Shown in pieces: positions 37,539-46,682 of a stretch of DNA of 64,000 nucleotides. Within the stretch, counting starts at the first letter, position 1, and every line of letters starts with the position of its first letter. This DNA comes from JAWKOK01 sp963698255 (GTDB lineage: Bacteria > Chloroflexota > Anaerolineae > Caldilineales > Caldilineaceae), in assembly GCA_963698255.1 (NCBI GenBank), contig CAVOQD010000037.1, forward strand, positions 654,115 to 718,114, read 5' to 3'. Both the position numbers and the translations under genes were made by a program. The notes under the pieces were generated by a model, which did no database searches, was not told where the DNA came from, and saw only the letters and a list, made by a program, of their open reading frames with translations.

Positions 37539-39404
37539 TCAGGCAAACTCAAGTTTCATCTGTGTCTGACCTTGCAGCCAATCTGGAGCGTCACTGAATT
37601 GCAGGTTAGCCAGTTCCTTGGGTTCAAGCTTGTGCAGTCCTCCCCCATAGGTTCGACCCTTGCCCAGGACCTGCTCCCGTCCCAATCCGTTCAACATGCC
37701 TAGCAATTGCAGCATTCTATCCTCTCTACCGTCGAGCGCTTCCCTGATTCCAGCCTTTGGATAGAGCAGCAGAAACACATTGGTACCCACTGCCGCAGAT
37801 TTATTCAGGAAGAAGCGAAATGGATTCCCTGATGTTGATCGACTTCGTGACATGTACGTAGCCATGTACATGGCAGGTTCGCGTTGTTCTTGGAGGTACC
37901 AGATTTTTCGGCTTGCGCACAGATATCCCTCTGGAATACCCTTTGACTCGCCGAGTTCAAAATATCGCCAGAAGTTCGGAAACTGACATTTTACACGATC
38001 AGGGGGCAGGTCGCAGTTGACAAGATGTCTAGCGCTGTCGATTGTGGGATCTCCTCTATCATCGGCGTCAATGACTTGCTCCTTGATATATCGAGGGCTG
38101 GGGAGAATCGGTTGAAGGAATTGCTCCGGGATATCATATTCTGCAATCGTGCCCTGATCTACAATGAAAAAGCCATTTGAGCCGGTTGCGATCCCGCGTT
38201 TGATATCGAAAATATCGCCCAATCGAACGCCGTCTGAAGCATCATGGCCATCTGATCCGATTCCAGCATAAGACCATTTTTCGACTGGCGAGGCTATATC
38301 TGAGTTGACGACACGAATCTGTTTTGGGTTGTTCAGCGTACCTCCGTAAGAAAACTCAAACTCATACGGTTTGTATGGAGAAATCTTTCGGTACGTAACA
38401 ACACAGGACGAGACAAGCGCATCATCAAACTGAACGTCCGTGGGGTCGAACTGGTGAATCCTTACGAGTGTAACTCTACGGAGTAGATATTCCCGCAACA
38501 CCCGTCCATAATTGACCGACAAAAATTCGCTGGGAACAAGCCACGACGCAATGCCGCCATTCTGCAGCAGATTGTGGGCTAGCAGCATGAAGTAAACATA
38601 CAATCCGCTTAGGCCGCTTGGGCGAAGTTGAAGTTCCTGCACAACTCGGTTCTGTAATGTCAATTTGCTGGCAGACAACAGATGATGGTGCCTAACGTAC
38701 GGTGGATTTGTACAGAGCAAGCTGTACTTTTCTTGTCCGTCCAACAATGAAGAAAATTCTAGAAAATCGATATTCCTGACTTCGAAGGGAGGGGCTGACC
38801 AAAGGTTCGATGCGATTTTGGCGTAATCAACATCGAGTTCGACTCCGGTCGCCAGTTCGATCTGATCGTGCGGAATGTTTGACTCCAAGGCACTGAAGAA
38901 AACACCCGATCCTAATGCAGGCTCCAGGAAGGAAATGCGTTGGGTATTGGACACAGCCAAAGAATGAGCATACGTAGCAATGTCTTCCGCTAGCGAGAAA
39001 GGCGTGGAAAATTGGCCCATTTTGTTGCGGTCGCTCTGAGTCTTGATTGAGTCTGTTTCTTGTTGAAAAACAAACCGCTGATTTTCCTTTGTGTCGGTCG
39101 CTACTTCATATTGGGCTGCCATTTCTGTGATCTTCTTCGCTTCTCGGGCCAGTGGAGGCGCGCAGATCATCCGTAACATGGGAAGGATGCCGGGATTCGC
39201 CTGCAGCACCTCGGGACGCACGTTTCTCAAGTAGTCCGTCATTTCCAAGGCATTCGCTACTTGAATGGTTGTCTCCGCCCTCTGCAACCTGAATGTTTCG
39301 GGGGCGAATCGTAGGAACCAATCATTGTAGAAATCTATGGACTGCTCAACATCAGCCTTCCAAAGGCGAGGCTTGTCTGCATTAACTGTCATATCAACTC
39401 TCAT
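37539..39404 (-). CDS. Solitary N6-adenine DNA methyltransferase with XamI-like N-terminus
   Basis: 621 residues; a second in-frame ATG at 39392 has GAGAG close upstream and may be the true start. The first 90 residues (WKADVEQSIDFYNDWFLRFAP ... GILPMLRMICAPPLAREAK) look, from memory, like the N-terminal domain of XamI-family restriction enzymes. Then the methyltransferase: FLEPALGSGVFFSAL (SAM motif I, about 158-172), and CTNPPYV (catalytic motif IV for N6-adenine). The C-terminal 250 residues resemble the specificity part of Eco57I-type enzymes. No restriction gene is adjacent. Base composition is visibly more AT-rich than tsaD and the WecA-type gene on either side, a sign of transfer. It overlaps no neighbour. 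Confidence 0.82.
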   Translation of the reverse strand: MRVDMTVNADKPRLWKADVEQSIDFYNDWFLRFAPETFRLQRAETTIQVANALEMTDYLRNVRPEVLQANPGILPMLRMICAPPLAREAKKITEMAAQYEVATDTKENQRFVFQQETDSIKTQSDRNKMGQFSTPFSLAEDIATYAHSLAVSNTQRISFLEPALGSGVFFSALESNIPHDQIELATGVELDVDYAKIASNLWSAPPFEVRNIDFLEFSSLLDGQEKYSLLCTNPPYVRHHHLLSASKLTLQNRVVQELQLRPSGLSGLYVYFMLLAHNLLQNGGIASWLVPSEFLSVNYGRVLREYLLRRVTLVRIHQFDPTDVQFDDALVSSCVVTYRKISPYKPYEFEFSYGGTLNNPKQIRVVNSDIASPVEKWSYAGIGSDGHDASDGVRLGDIFDIKRGIATGSNGFFIVDQGTIAEYDIPEQFLQPILPSPRYIKEQVIDADDRGDPTIDSARHLVNCDLPPDRVKCQFPNFWRYFELGESKGIPEGYLCASRKIWYLQEQREPAMYMATYMSRSRSTSGNPFRFFLNKSAAVGTNVFLLLYPKAGIREALDGREDRMLQLLGMLNGLGREQVLGKGRTYGGGLHKLEPKELANLQFSDAPDWLQGQTQMKLEFA

Positions 39405-39506
39405 TCATGCAAGGCGGAGTGAACGATGTGTGGTGGTACAGTGGTCCCGATTGGGCAATATGTCATCAGGGACTTGGCTAAATTATACCTTTGCCGGTCT
39501 GTCACA

Positions 39507-40586
39507 TCAATTTGTCTCCTTGCTAGGCTCCCGCGCAGCCCAGATCAGGACGGAGAGTGCGACGATGCCCAGGTTGATCAGCGCCGCCAGCTTAAAGACC
39601 CGGTCATCGAACAACAGGGTCATGGCGCCGAAGAGCGCGCAGAAGGCCCAGTAGCCGAGGACGATGGTCCGCTCGCTGATGCCTTTGTCCAGCAGACGAT
39701 AGTGCAGGTGATCGCGCCCGCCTTGGCCGGGCGAAAGTCCACGTCGACGGCGCATGTAGATCAGCCAGGCCACGTCCAGCGCGGGCAGGCCGAGCACCAG
39801 CATGACCGTGGCCAGCCGCGCCCCGCCGATGATGCCCAGCGCGGCCACGGCAAAGCCCAGGAAGAAGCTGCCGCTGCTGCCCATGAAGATGCGCGCCGGC
39901 GAAAAGTTGAAGGGCAGAAAGCCGACGGTCGCGCCCAGCAGAATCACCGGCAACATGGCCACGCTCAACTGGGGCGGCTCAGCCCGAAAGATCATGTGGA
40001 TGGCCAGCACGGCGCAGAGAATGGCGGTGACGCCCGTGGCCAGCCCACTCAGCCCGTCCAGCCAGTTGACTGTGTTCATCATGCCCATGAACCAGAAGAT
40101 GGTCAACGCGCCCACGGCCCACCAAGGCAGGCCGCCCGGCCCGCCCAGCAGCCCATCGGCAAACGGATTGTTGACATGTTTGATGAAGATCAGCCCGGCG
40201 ATCGCAATCAGCGCGGCGAAAAACTGCGCCAGATATTGGGGTCCGCTGGACCACTCGTAGCGGTCATCGAGAAAGCCGACGACAACGCAGAAGGTGCTGC
40301 CGACCAGCAGTGCGGTCAAGCGGCGTAGTTCGTTGGGGTCGTTGCGCGGCGGAAACCAGGTTGCGGCCGAGTCCGGCAATAGATGCGGCAGCCAAAGGGC
40401 CGCACCCACGACAAGAACAAAGCCGCCGTAGAGCGCCAGACCGCCGGTGCGCGGGATAGCGCCACGGTGCCGGCGCCGTCCGCCCGGCAGATCCACCAAT
40501 CCCAGCCGGCGACCGATCTGTCCTGCGATGGGCGTCAACGCGGCGGTGAGCAGTGCAGCGGCCAGAAAGAGCGTGAGGTAGAGCAT
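39507..40586 (-). CDS. Undecaprenyl-phosphate sugar-1-phosphate transferase (MraY/WecA family)
   Basis: 359 residues, about ten membrane helices. Family residues: the Asp pair VVGFLDDRYEW, NTVNWLDGLSGLATG with the catalytic aspartate, GSSGSFFLGF, and the cytoplasmic HLHYRLLDKG loop that replaces HxxH of WecA. It loads the first sugar phosphate, usually GlcNAc-1-P, onto undecaprenyl phosphate to begin a surface glycan or teichoic-acid-like polymer. A role with the glycan cluster at 1-10.9 kb is plausible but not shown by linkage. Lies downstream of asnS with a 154-bp gap. Confidence 0.9.
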   Translation of the reverse strand: MLYLTLFLAAALLTAALTPIAGQIGRRLGLVDLPGGRRRHRGAIPRTGGLALYGGFVLVVGAALWLPHLLPDSAATWFPPRNDPNELRRLTALLVGSTFCVVVGFLDDRYEWSSGPQYLAQFFAALIAIAGLIFIKHVNNPFADGLLGGPGGLPWWAVGALTIFWFMGMMNTVNWLDGLSGLATGVTAILCAVLAIHMIFRAEPPQLSVAMLPVILLGATVGFLPFNFSPARIFMGSSGSFFLGFAVAALGIIGGARLATVMLVLGLPALDVAWLIYMRRRRGLSPGQGGRDHLHYRLLDKGISERTIVLGYWAFCALFGAMTLLFDDRVFKLAALINLGIVALSVLIWAAREPSKETN

Positions 40587-40740
40587 GGGTCAAAAAAGAA
40601 GGGAGAAGATCGAAGAACAAAGATCGCAGAACAGTGTTGTCGCACCTGGTCCGGTGGCGCGCACCTGAGTGCTCCAACTACCGCTTTTCGATCTTTGTTC
40701 TTCGATCTTCATCCCCCTCGCAACTGGTCTTCGTACAGAC

Positions 40741-42084
<1,344 letters not shown>

Positions 42085-42098
42085 GGTAATGCTCCTAA

Positions 42099-42680
42099 TC
42101 AGTTGAAGGTTGAAGGTTTATGCTCGTCGCTCTGAAACTGACTACCCTGAGCCGTTTCGTCAGAATCCGACTGCTCTGCCTGCGGATCGTCTTCGTCCCA
42201 CGCCAGTCCGTCCGCAGATTCCGCGATGGTCGTTTCGGGATCGGCTAATCCAGACTCGATCTGTTTGGCTTCGTCGGGAAAAAGCAATGACAGATCGATG
42301 TCAAAGTCATCGAGTGTACGGCCCGTTCCCGCTGAGATCTCTGAGCGGAAGCTGTAGCTGTCGCGCTGCTCGGGGCGCAGAACATGGGTATAGATGAAAA
42401 CAGATTCCGGCGCCGTATAGTCCAACTCCAGCGCTTTCACAGGTTCAGAGTTCGAGCCGTTTCCGGACCGAGATTTGGAGCGACGACGTCGCCGTCGGTT
42501 TCTCGATTGCTTTGAACGGCCCTGTTGATCGCCGCCCGATTTCTTTTGCGTTTTACTGCTTTCGCCGCCGCCGGAATCGTTTGCATCGTTCTTCTTGCGC
42601 TTGAAATAACGGCGTCGACTGCGTTTGCGATTGCCGGATCCGCCGCTTTTGTTCTTCGGGCTTTCCTTTTCTTCAGCCAT
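42099..42680 (-). CDS. Basic/acidic low-complexity protein, unknown
   Basis: 193 residues. The first 75 are dominated by Lys/Arg/Ser/Gly (GNRKRSRRRYFKRKKND; QSRNRRRRRRSKSRSG), typical of a disordered nucleic-acid-binding tail. The middle (about 80-135) is more ordered (LELDYTAPESVFIYTHVLRPEQR), and the end is acidic. No family recognised. It ends 14 bp before asnS. An RNA- or ribosome-associated role would fit that position, but this is inference. Confidence 0.7.
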   Translation of the reverse strand: MAEEKESPKNKSGGSGNRKRSRRRYFKRKKNDANDSGGGESSKTQKKSGGDQQGRSKQSRNRRRRRRSKSRSGNGSNSEPVKALELDYTAPESVFIYTHVLRPEQRDSYSFRSEISAGTGRTLDDFDIDLSLLFPDEAKQIESGLADPETTIAESADGLAWDEDDPQAEQSDSDETAQGSQFQSDEHKPSTFN

Positions 42681-42762
42681 ACTACCCTCCGCTTCGTCGT
42701 AGTAACCGCTTTAGCGGTCTGGGCGGCTGAAGCCGTCACTCCGAACGGATTGCTGACGCTCA

Positions 42763-43503
42763 CTAAGGGACGTCGTAACGCTGATAAGTCTCGCCGCCGG
42801 CATCGATGAGCACGGCCTCAGCGCCGCTGGTCCAGACGGGTTGACTCTCGCCCCAATAGCGTGCGATACTGTTGTCTTCTCCACTGGTACTATATACGCG
42901 TACACTGCTGCCTGCAAAGAGCGGCAGGCTGTCAAACGTATACGCCGGACCATCCGATCGTTCCAGGCGCCACCCCTGGAGATCGATGGGTTTGTCGCTC
43001 TCGTTGACAATCAATACGGCCTCTGTGGCCAGATCGCCTTGACCCTCAATCGAACTGATCTGCGGATTGCCGCTTCCACTGGTCTGATCCTCGACCGCAG
43101 CTACGATTTCGGCGCCTGCCGGGATCTTCAACCGCTGGCCGGAGAAGACAAAATTCGGGTCGTCCAGGCCATTGGCTGCGATGAGATCTTCCATCGAAAT
43201 GCGATAGCGCGTGGCAATGCTCGACAGACTGTCGCCCGCCTGAACAATGTAGACGACCAGTTCATCCGATCCCGGTTCGGGCGCGGCTTCGACAGCGGGT
43301 TCAACGCCCTCATCGGCCTCCGACGCCTCAAGAACCGGCGTTGCGGTGACGGCGATAATCGCTGCGGGCATGGGCGTGTAGCGCGCCGCCAACGCTTCGA
43401 GATCGGGCCGGCGAGACTCGACAACCCACATGACGGCCAGGGCGATGACCAAGCTGACCAATGCATTGACCAAAACGATAAAGGCTAATTGGCGACGATT
43501 CAT
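42763..43503 (-). CDS. LysM + lamin-tail-like domain membrane protein
   Basis: 246 residues from ATG 43503. One membrane helix at about 5-25 (LAFIVLVNALVSLVIALAVMW) anchors it facing out. A LysM peptidoglycan-binding motif follows at about 82-127 (YIVQAGDSLSSIATRYRIS ... NFVFSGQRLKIP). The last 100 residues fit a lamin-tail/LTD fold (LIVNESDKPIDLQGWRLE, LPLFAGSSVRVYSTSG). LysM-LTD pairs are common in this phylum's cell-envelope proteins. The upstream 82-bp repeat at 43526-43607 begins about 22 bp before the start codon and can be read in the same frame, giving a false N-terminal extension. Confidence 0.85.
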   Translation of the reverse strand: MNRRQLAFIVLVNALVSLVIALAVMWVVESRRPDLEALAARYTPMPAAIIAVTATPVLEASEADEGVEPAVEAAPEPGSDELVVYIVQAGDSLSSIATRYRISMEDLIAANGLDDPNFVFSGQRLKIPAGAEIVAAVEDQTSGSGNPQISSIEGQGDLATEAVLIVNESDKPIDLQGWRLERSDGPAYTFDSLPLFAGSSVRVYSTSGEDNSIARYWGESQPVWTSGAEAVLIDAGGETYQRYDVP

Positions 43504-43525
43504 ACTTGTTGGTTGCGCATTAGTG

Positions 43526-43607
43526 CATGATGGCGGAAATACCACGGCGGAAATACGGTGTTCGACCAGAGATACGAAACCTTTAGAAATTTCCGCCGGG
43601 ATTTACT
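43526..43607. repeat. 82-bp dispersed repeat, copy 1
   Basis: Nearly the same sequence recurs at 54134-54215 (about 85-90% by eye): ATGGCGGAAATACCACGGCGG at one end and GAAATTTCCGCCGGGATTTACT at the other, so the ends are partly complementary. Both copies can be read as SKSRRKFLKV on the minus strand, which I regard as chance. Confidence 0.8.
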
Positions 43608-43850
43608 AGACAGAACGTTACAATAAGGTTGACCAGCGTCGATTCTGTTCAGGCATTGTAGCACAGTCGCCTGACTATTGTCATGACGTTCATACATAGT
43701 GCGGCGTTCCCATCGGTGAACCCTTTGCCCGTGTTGCACGTTTGCACAAATAGCGTACAATCGCATCAGGCTTTGTGCAATCGACGCCGACGTATCGATG
43801 TTTGTGGCTGGGGAGGTCTCTGTCACAACGGAAGAAGGGTCCGAAAAGAA

Positions 43851-45233
43851 ATGGTTGAGCCAACTGTCAGTGAGTCGTCCGGCCACGACGGACCGGATTT
43901 CGATCTGGAACCCAACAAAACGCAGGCGCCGAATCAGGTATCGGAAGCGGGCACGATGCCCACGGCGGACGTCCATTCGAATCGCATCGCCTACTGGCTG
44001 ATCGGCGGCCTATTTGTGCTGCTGCTCTTTGGCTGCATGACGACAAGCGCAGCCAGCCTGTTTCTAATCAGCTATCCGGTGAGCCGATCACCGGCTCAAC
44101 AGCCGGAAGCCGCGCCCGAGGCCATCCGTGCGGCGATACCGACGCCGCGTCCATTGGTGATCGTTGCCGCGCCGGAAGGTGGCGTCGACTATGAAAACGC
44201 CGTCTTCGCCAACCTCTACGATCAGGTCAACCCGTCAGTGGTCAATGTAACGCTCTTGAGTTCCGGCGAGTCCTTGAGCAAGTCGATCCCCCATGCGATG
44301 GTTCCGGGCAGCCTAGATCCCGAAGGGCTCTACAGTCGCAGTTCCGGTTCGGGCTTCGTCTGGGATTCATTTGGCCATATCGTGACCAACAACCATGTAG
44401 TTGACAACGCCGACGAATTGCAGGTGACGTTCAGCGATGGCCGGGTCGCAGTGGCCGAAGTCATCGGCACGGATCTGGACAGCGACCTGGCTGTGCTGCG
44501 CATCGATCCCGCCGGCTATGATCTGGTGCCGATCCAACGCGGCGCGCTGGCGGACATCTTCGTGGGCATGCGTGTGGCCGCCATCGGCAACCCCTTCGGG
44601 CTGGAAGGCACGTTGACCGGCGGCATCGTCAGTGCCATGGGGCGGTCGATTCCTGCCCGCAGCAGCTACAGCATTCCCGACACCATCCAGACCGATGCAG
44701 CCATCAATCCGGGCAACTCGGGCGGTCCGTTGCTCAACGAACGGGGCGAGTTAATCGGCGTCAATGCCCAGATTCGCTCGGACGAACGGGTCAATAGCGG
44801 AGTCGGATTCGCGATTCCAATCTCAATTGTCGAGCGGGTCGTGCCGGAATTGATTGCCGATGGTCGCTATGAACACAGCTATATGGGCGTCAGCGGAGGA
44901 ACCTACAGCCCCATCTGCGCCGAACTGTTGGGGCTGCCCAAAAGCGCGCGAGGGGCATTGGTCCTAGGTGTGCTGCCGGGAACGCCGGCGTCCAAAGCAG
45001 GTCTGCGTGCAGGCAACAGACGAGTCGACTCGCCCTATCCCGACATCTGCCCGCCGCGTGCAGGCAGCGACCTGATCGTGGCGGTCGATGGCCAGCCGGT
45101 CACCAGTTTCGATGATATTCTGATCTACCTGGAGCGGTACACGGAACCCGGCACCAAATTGACGCTGACCGTCCTGCGTGACGGGGAAGAGATAGAAGTG
45201 GCGTTGATACTGACGGAACGGCCGGGCAATTAA
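43851..45233 (+). CDS. HtrA/DegP-type trypsin-like serine protease with PDZ domain
   Basis: 460 residues from ATG 43851. A cytoplasmic tail, then a single helix at about 45-75 (IAYWLIGGLFVLLLFGC), places the protease outside the membrane. Catalytic triad: His in TNNHVVD (about 181), Asp in DSDLAVLRID (about 211), Ser in PGNSGGPLL (about 289). One PDZ domain follows (ALVLGVLPGTPASKAGLR ... LIVAVDGQPVTSFDD). The C-terminal inserts CAELLGLPKSARG and YPDICPPRAGSD suit the family in this phylum. Envelope quality control of misfolded proteins is the usual role. Ends 3 bp before the stop of the convergent zinc-ribbon gene. Confidence 0.9.
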   Translation: MVEPTVSESSGHDGPDFDLEPNKTQAPNQVSEAGTMPTADVHSNRIAYWLIGGLFVLLLFGCMTTSAASLFLISYPVSRSPAQQPEAAPEAIRAAIPTPRPLVIVAAPEGGVDYENAVFANLYDQVNPSVVNVTLLSSGESLSKSIPHAMVPGSLDPEGLYSRSSGSGFVWDSFGHIVTNNHVVDNADELQVTFSDGRVAVAEVIGTDLDSDLAVLRIDPAGYDLVPIQRGALADIFVGMRVAAIGNPFGLEGTLTGGIVSAMGRSIPARSSYSIPDTIQTDAAINPGNSGGPLLNERGELIGVNAQIRSDERVNSGVGFAIPISIVERVVPELIADGRYEHSYMGVSGGTYSPICAELLGLPKSARGALVLGVLPGTPASKAGLRAGNRRVDSPYPDICPPRAGSDLIVAVDGQPVTSFDDILIYLERYTEPGTKLTLTVLRDGEEIEVALILTERPGN

Positions 45234-45236
45234 TCC

Positions 45237-45632
45237 CTAATCGTCGAACTCGATCGTGTGTTCCGATGAACCCTGGCTCCAGCGACCACTGGCATCGCCG
45301 ACGGCCCATGCCGAGCGAATATGGATGGTGCGGCGTGGCCGCTTGGTCGGCGGCGTATCCTGGCGCGTTGTTGGCTTCGTGTTTGGCTCGGAGACTACAG
45401 ATGTGACCGCCTCAGCAGTGAGACGATCGTTGAGCAGACGCCAGGCTGTGCGCAGTGCAAAGGTGGCGACCCCGGCCAAGATCGGCAGAGCAGCCTTGCC
45501 GACTGTTGCGGGCAGATTGCTCTGCCGAACCACAAGTTCACTCTCTGTATCGGCGCCGCAATGCGGGCAGTAGCGTGCGTCAACCGGCGCACTGCCTGAA
45601 CATTGGGGACAAATCCGCTGAATTTGACTCAT
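45237..45632 (-). CDS. Small zinc-ribbon protein
   Basis: 131 residues from ATG 45632. N-terminal double CxxC ribbon (CPQCSGSAPVDARYCPHCG), then a Gln/Leu-rich stretch with a weak helix (AALPILAGVATFALRTAW) and a charged tail. The ribbon probably binds zinc structurally. Function unknown; such proteins are often membrane-linked. Convergent with the HtrA gene, whose stop lies 3 bp away, so the two share the terminator region. Confidence 0.75.
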   Translation of the reverse strand: MSQIQRICPQCSGSAPVDARYCPHCGADTESELVVRQSNLPATVGKAALPILAGVATFALRTAWRLLNDRLTAEAVTSVVSEPNTKPTTRQDTPPTKRPRRTIHIRSAWAVGDASGRWSQGSSEHTIEFDD

Positions 45633-45793
45633 ACGATCCTCGTTTCCCTCGGTCCTTCCGGCCATCTTCGTTAGCTACACAGGTCAGATGTTCAGTCGGA
45701 CGTGTACGTTGACCGCAGTGTATCACTGAGATCGCGGCCACGTCAACCAAGTTGATGATCAATGAGCAGTTCTGAAAAACGAAAGAGGAAGCC

Positions 45794-46522
45794 ATGCAAC
45801 AGTCACTCACCGACAAAGTCGTGATCATCACGGGCGCAAGCTCGGGCATCGGCGCGGCCACGGCGCGCATGCTGGTGCAGGAAGGAGCCAAGGTCGTGCT
45901 GACGGCGCGCTCGGCGGATCGGCTGGCCGCCTTGGCGGACGAGCTTGGTCCGGCAGCGCTGGCCCTGCCCGGCGATGTGACCGTGGCGAACGATGTTCAG
46001 CGGCTGGTCGATGGCACGCTCGCCCACTTCGGGCGCATCGACGTGCTCTTTGCCAACGCCGGCATCTACATTCCCGGCCAGGTAGCCGAAGGCGACCCCG
46101 ACGCCTGGGCCACGTTGATGGATGTCAATGTCGACGGCGTGCTGCGCTGCGTCCATGCCGTCCTGCCACACATGCTCGAACAGAAGTCCGGCGATATTCT
46201 GGTGACCAGTTCCATCTCGGGCCACAAGGACATCCACTGGGAGCCGATCTACAGCGCGTCCAAACACGCCGTTCAGACCTTCGTGCACACGCTGCGCCGT
46301 CAGGTGGCGGCCTCGGGCATCCGCGTTGGATCGATTGCGCCGGGCATGGTGGCCAACGAGCTATGGGGCTTCACCGAAGAGGTCGCCATCGACGAGATGG
46401 TGGCCAAGCACGCCAGCCTGCGCTCCGAAGACGTGGCCGCGGCAGTGCTCTTCATGCTCGCCCAGCCGCCCCATGTGACGATCCGTGACCTGGTGATGCT
46501 GCCCCAGAATCAGGATCTGTAG
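45794..46522 (+). CDS. SDR family NAD(P)-dependent oxidoreductase
   Basis: 242 residues. TGASSGIGAATARML (residues 13-27), LFANAGIYI in place of NNAG, the active-site SSISGHKDIHWEPIYSASKHA (Ser, Tyr, Lys) and SIAPGMVANELWGF. Closest in style to the YdfG/serine dehydrogenase-like branch. Substrate unknown. Complete. The GAGG ribosome binding site at 45786-45789 precedes the ATG. A strong hairpin at 46563-46604 follows. Confidence 0.88.
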   Translation: MQQSLTDKVVIITGASSGIGAATARMLVQEGAKVVLTARSADRLAALADELGPAALALPGDVTVANDVQRLVDGTLAHFGRIDVLFANAGIYIPGQVAEGDPDAWATLMDVNVDGVLRCVHAVLPHMLEQKSGDILVTSSISGHKDIHWEPIYSASKHAVQTFVHTLRRQVAASGIRVGSIAPGMVANELWGFTEEVAIDEMVAKHASLRSEDVAAAVLFMLAQPPHVTIRDLVMLPQNQDL

Positions 46523-46562
46523 GCGGCGTCCAACGGTAAATAGCCGGCGATTGCTGTACATG

Positions 46563-46604
46563 GCAAAGAGGGCTGATCTCCTGGCGGAGATCAGCCCTCT
46601 TTGC
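46563..46604. terminator. Bidirectional terminator-like hairpin, 19-bp perfect stem
   Basis: GCAAAGAGGGCTGATCTCC and its exact complement, four-base loop TGGC. On the plus strand it ends in CTCTTTGCTC; on the minus strand likewise. It lies between the convergent SDR gene and the 670-residue gene, as expected for a shared terminator. Confidence 0.85.
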
Positions 46605-46682
46605 TCATATCACAATCTGCCGGGGACGTCAGGCTACCCGTAGGTCGAACTCGAAGACGGGAACTTGTTCCTGGACAGACGC

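Noticed and set aside
37539..40586. Complete restriction-modification system
   Set aside because: No nuclease gene beside the methyltransferase; neighbours are tsaD and a WecA-type transferase.
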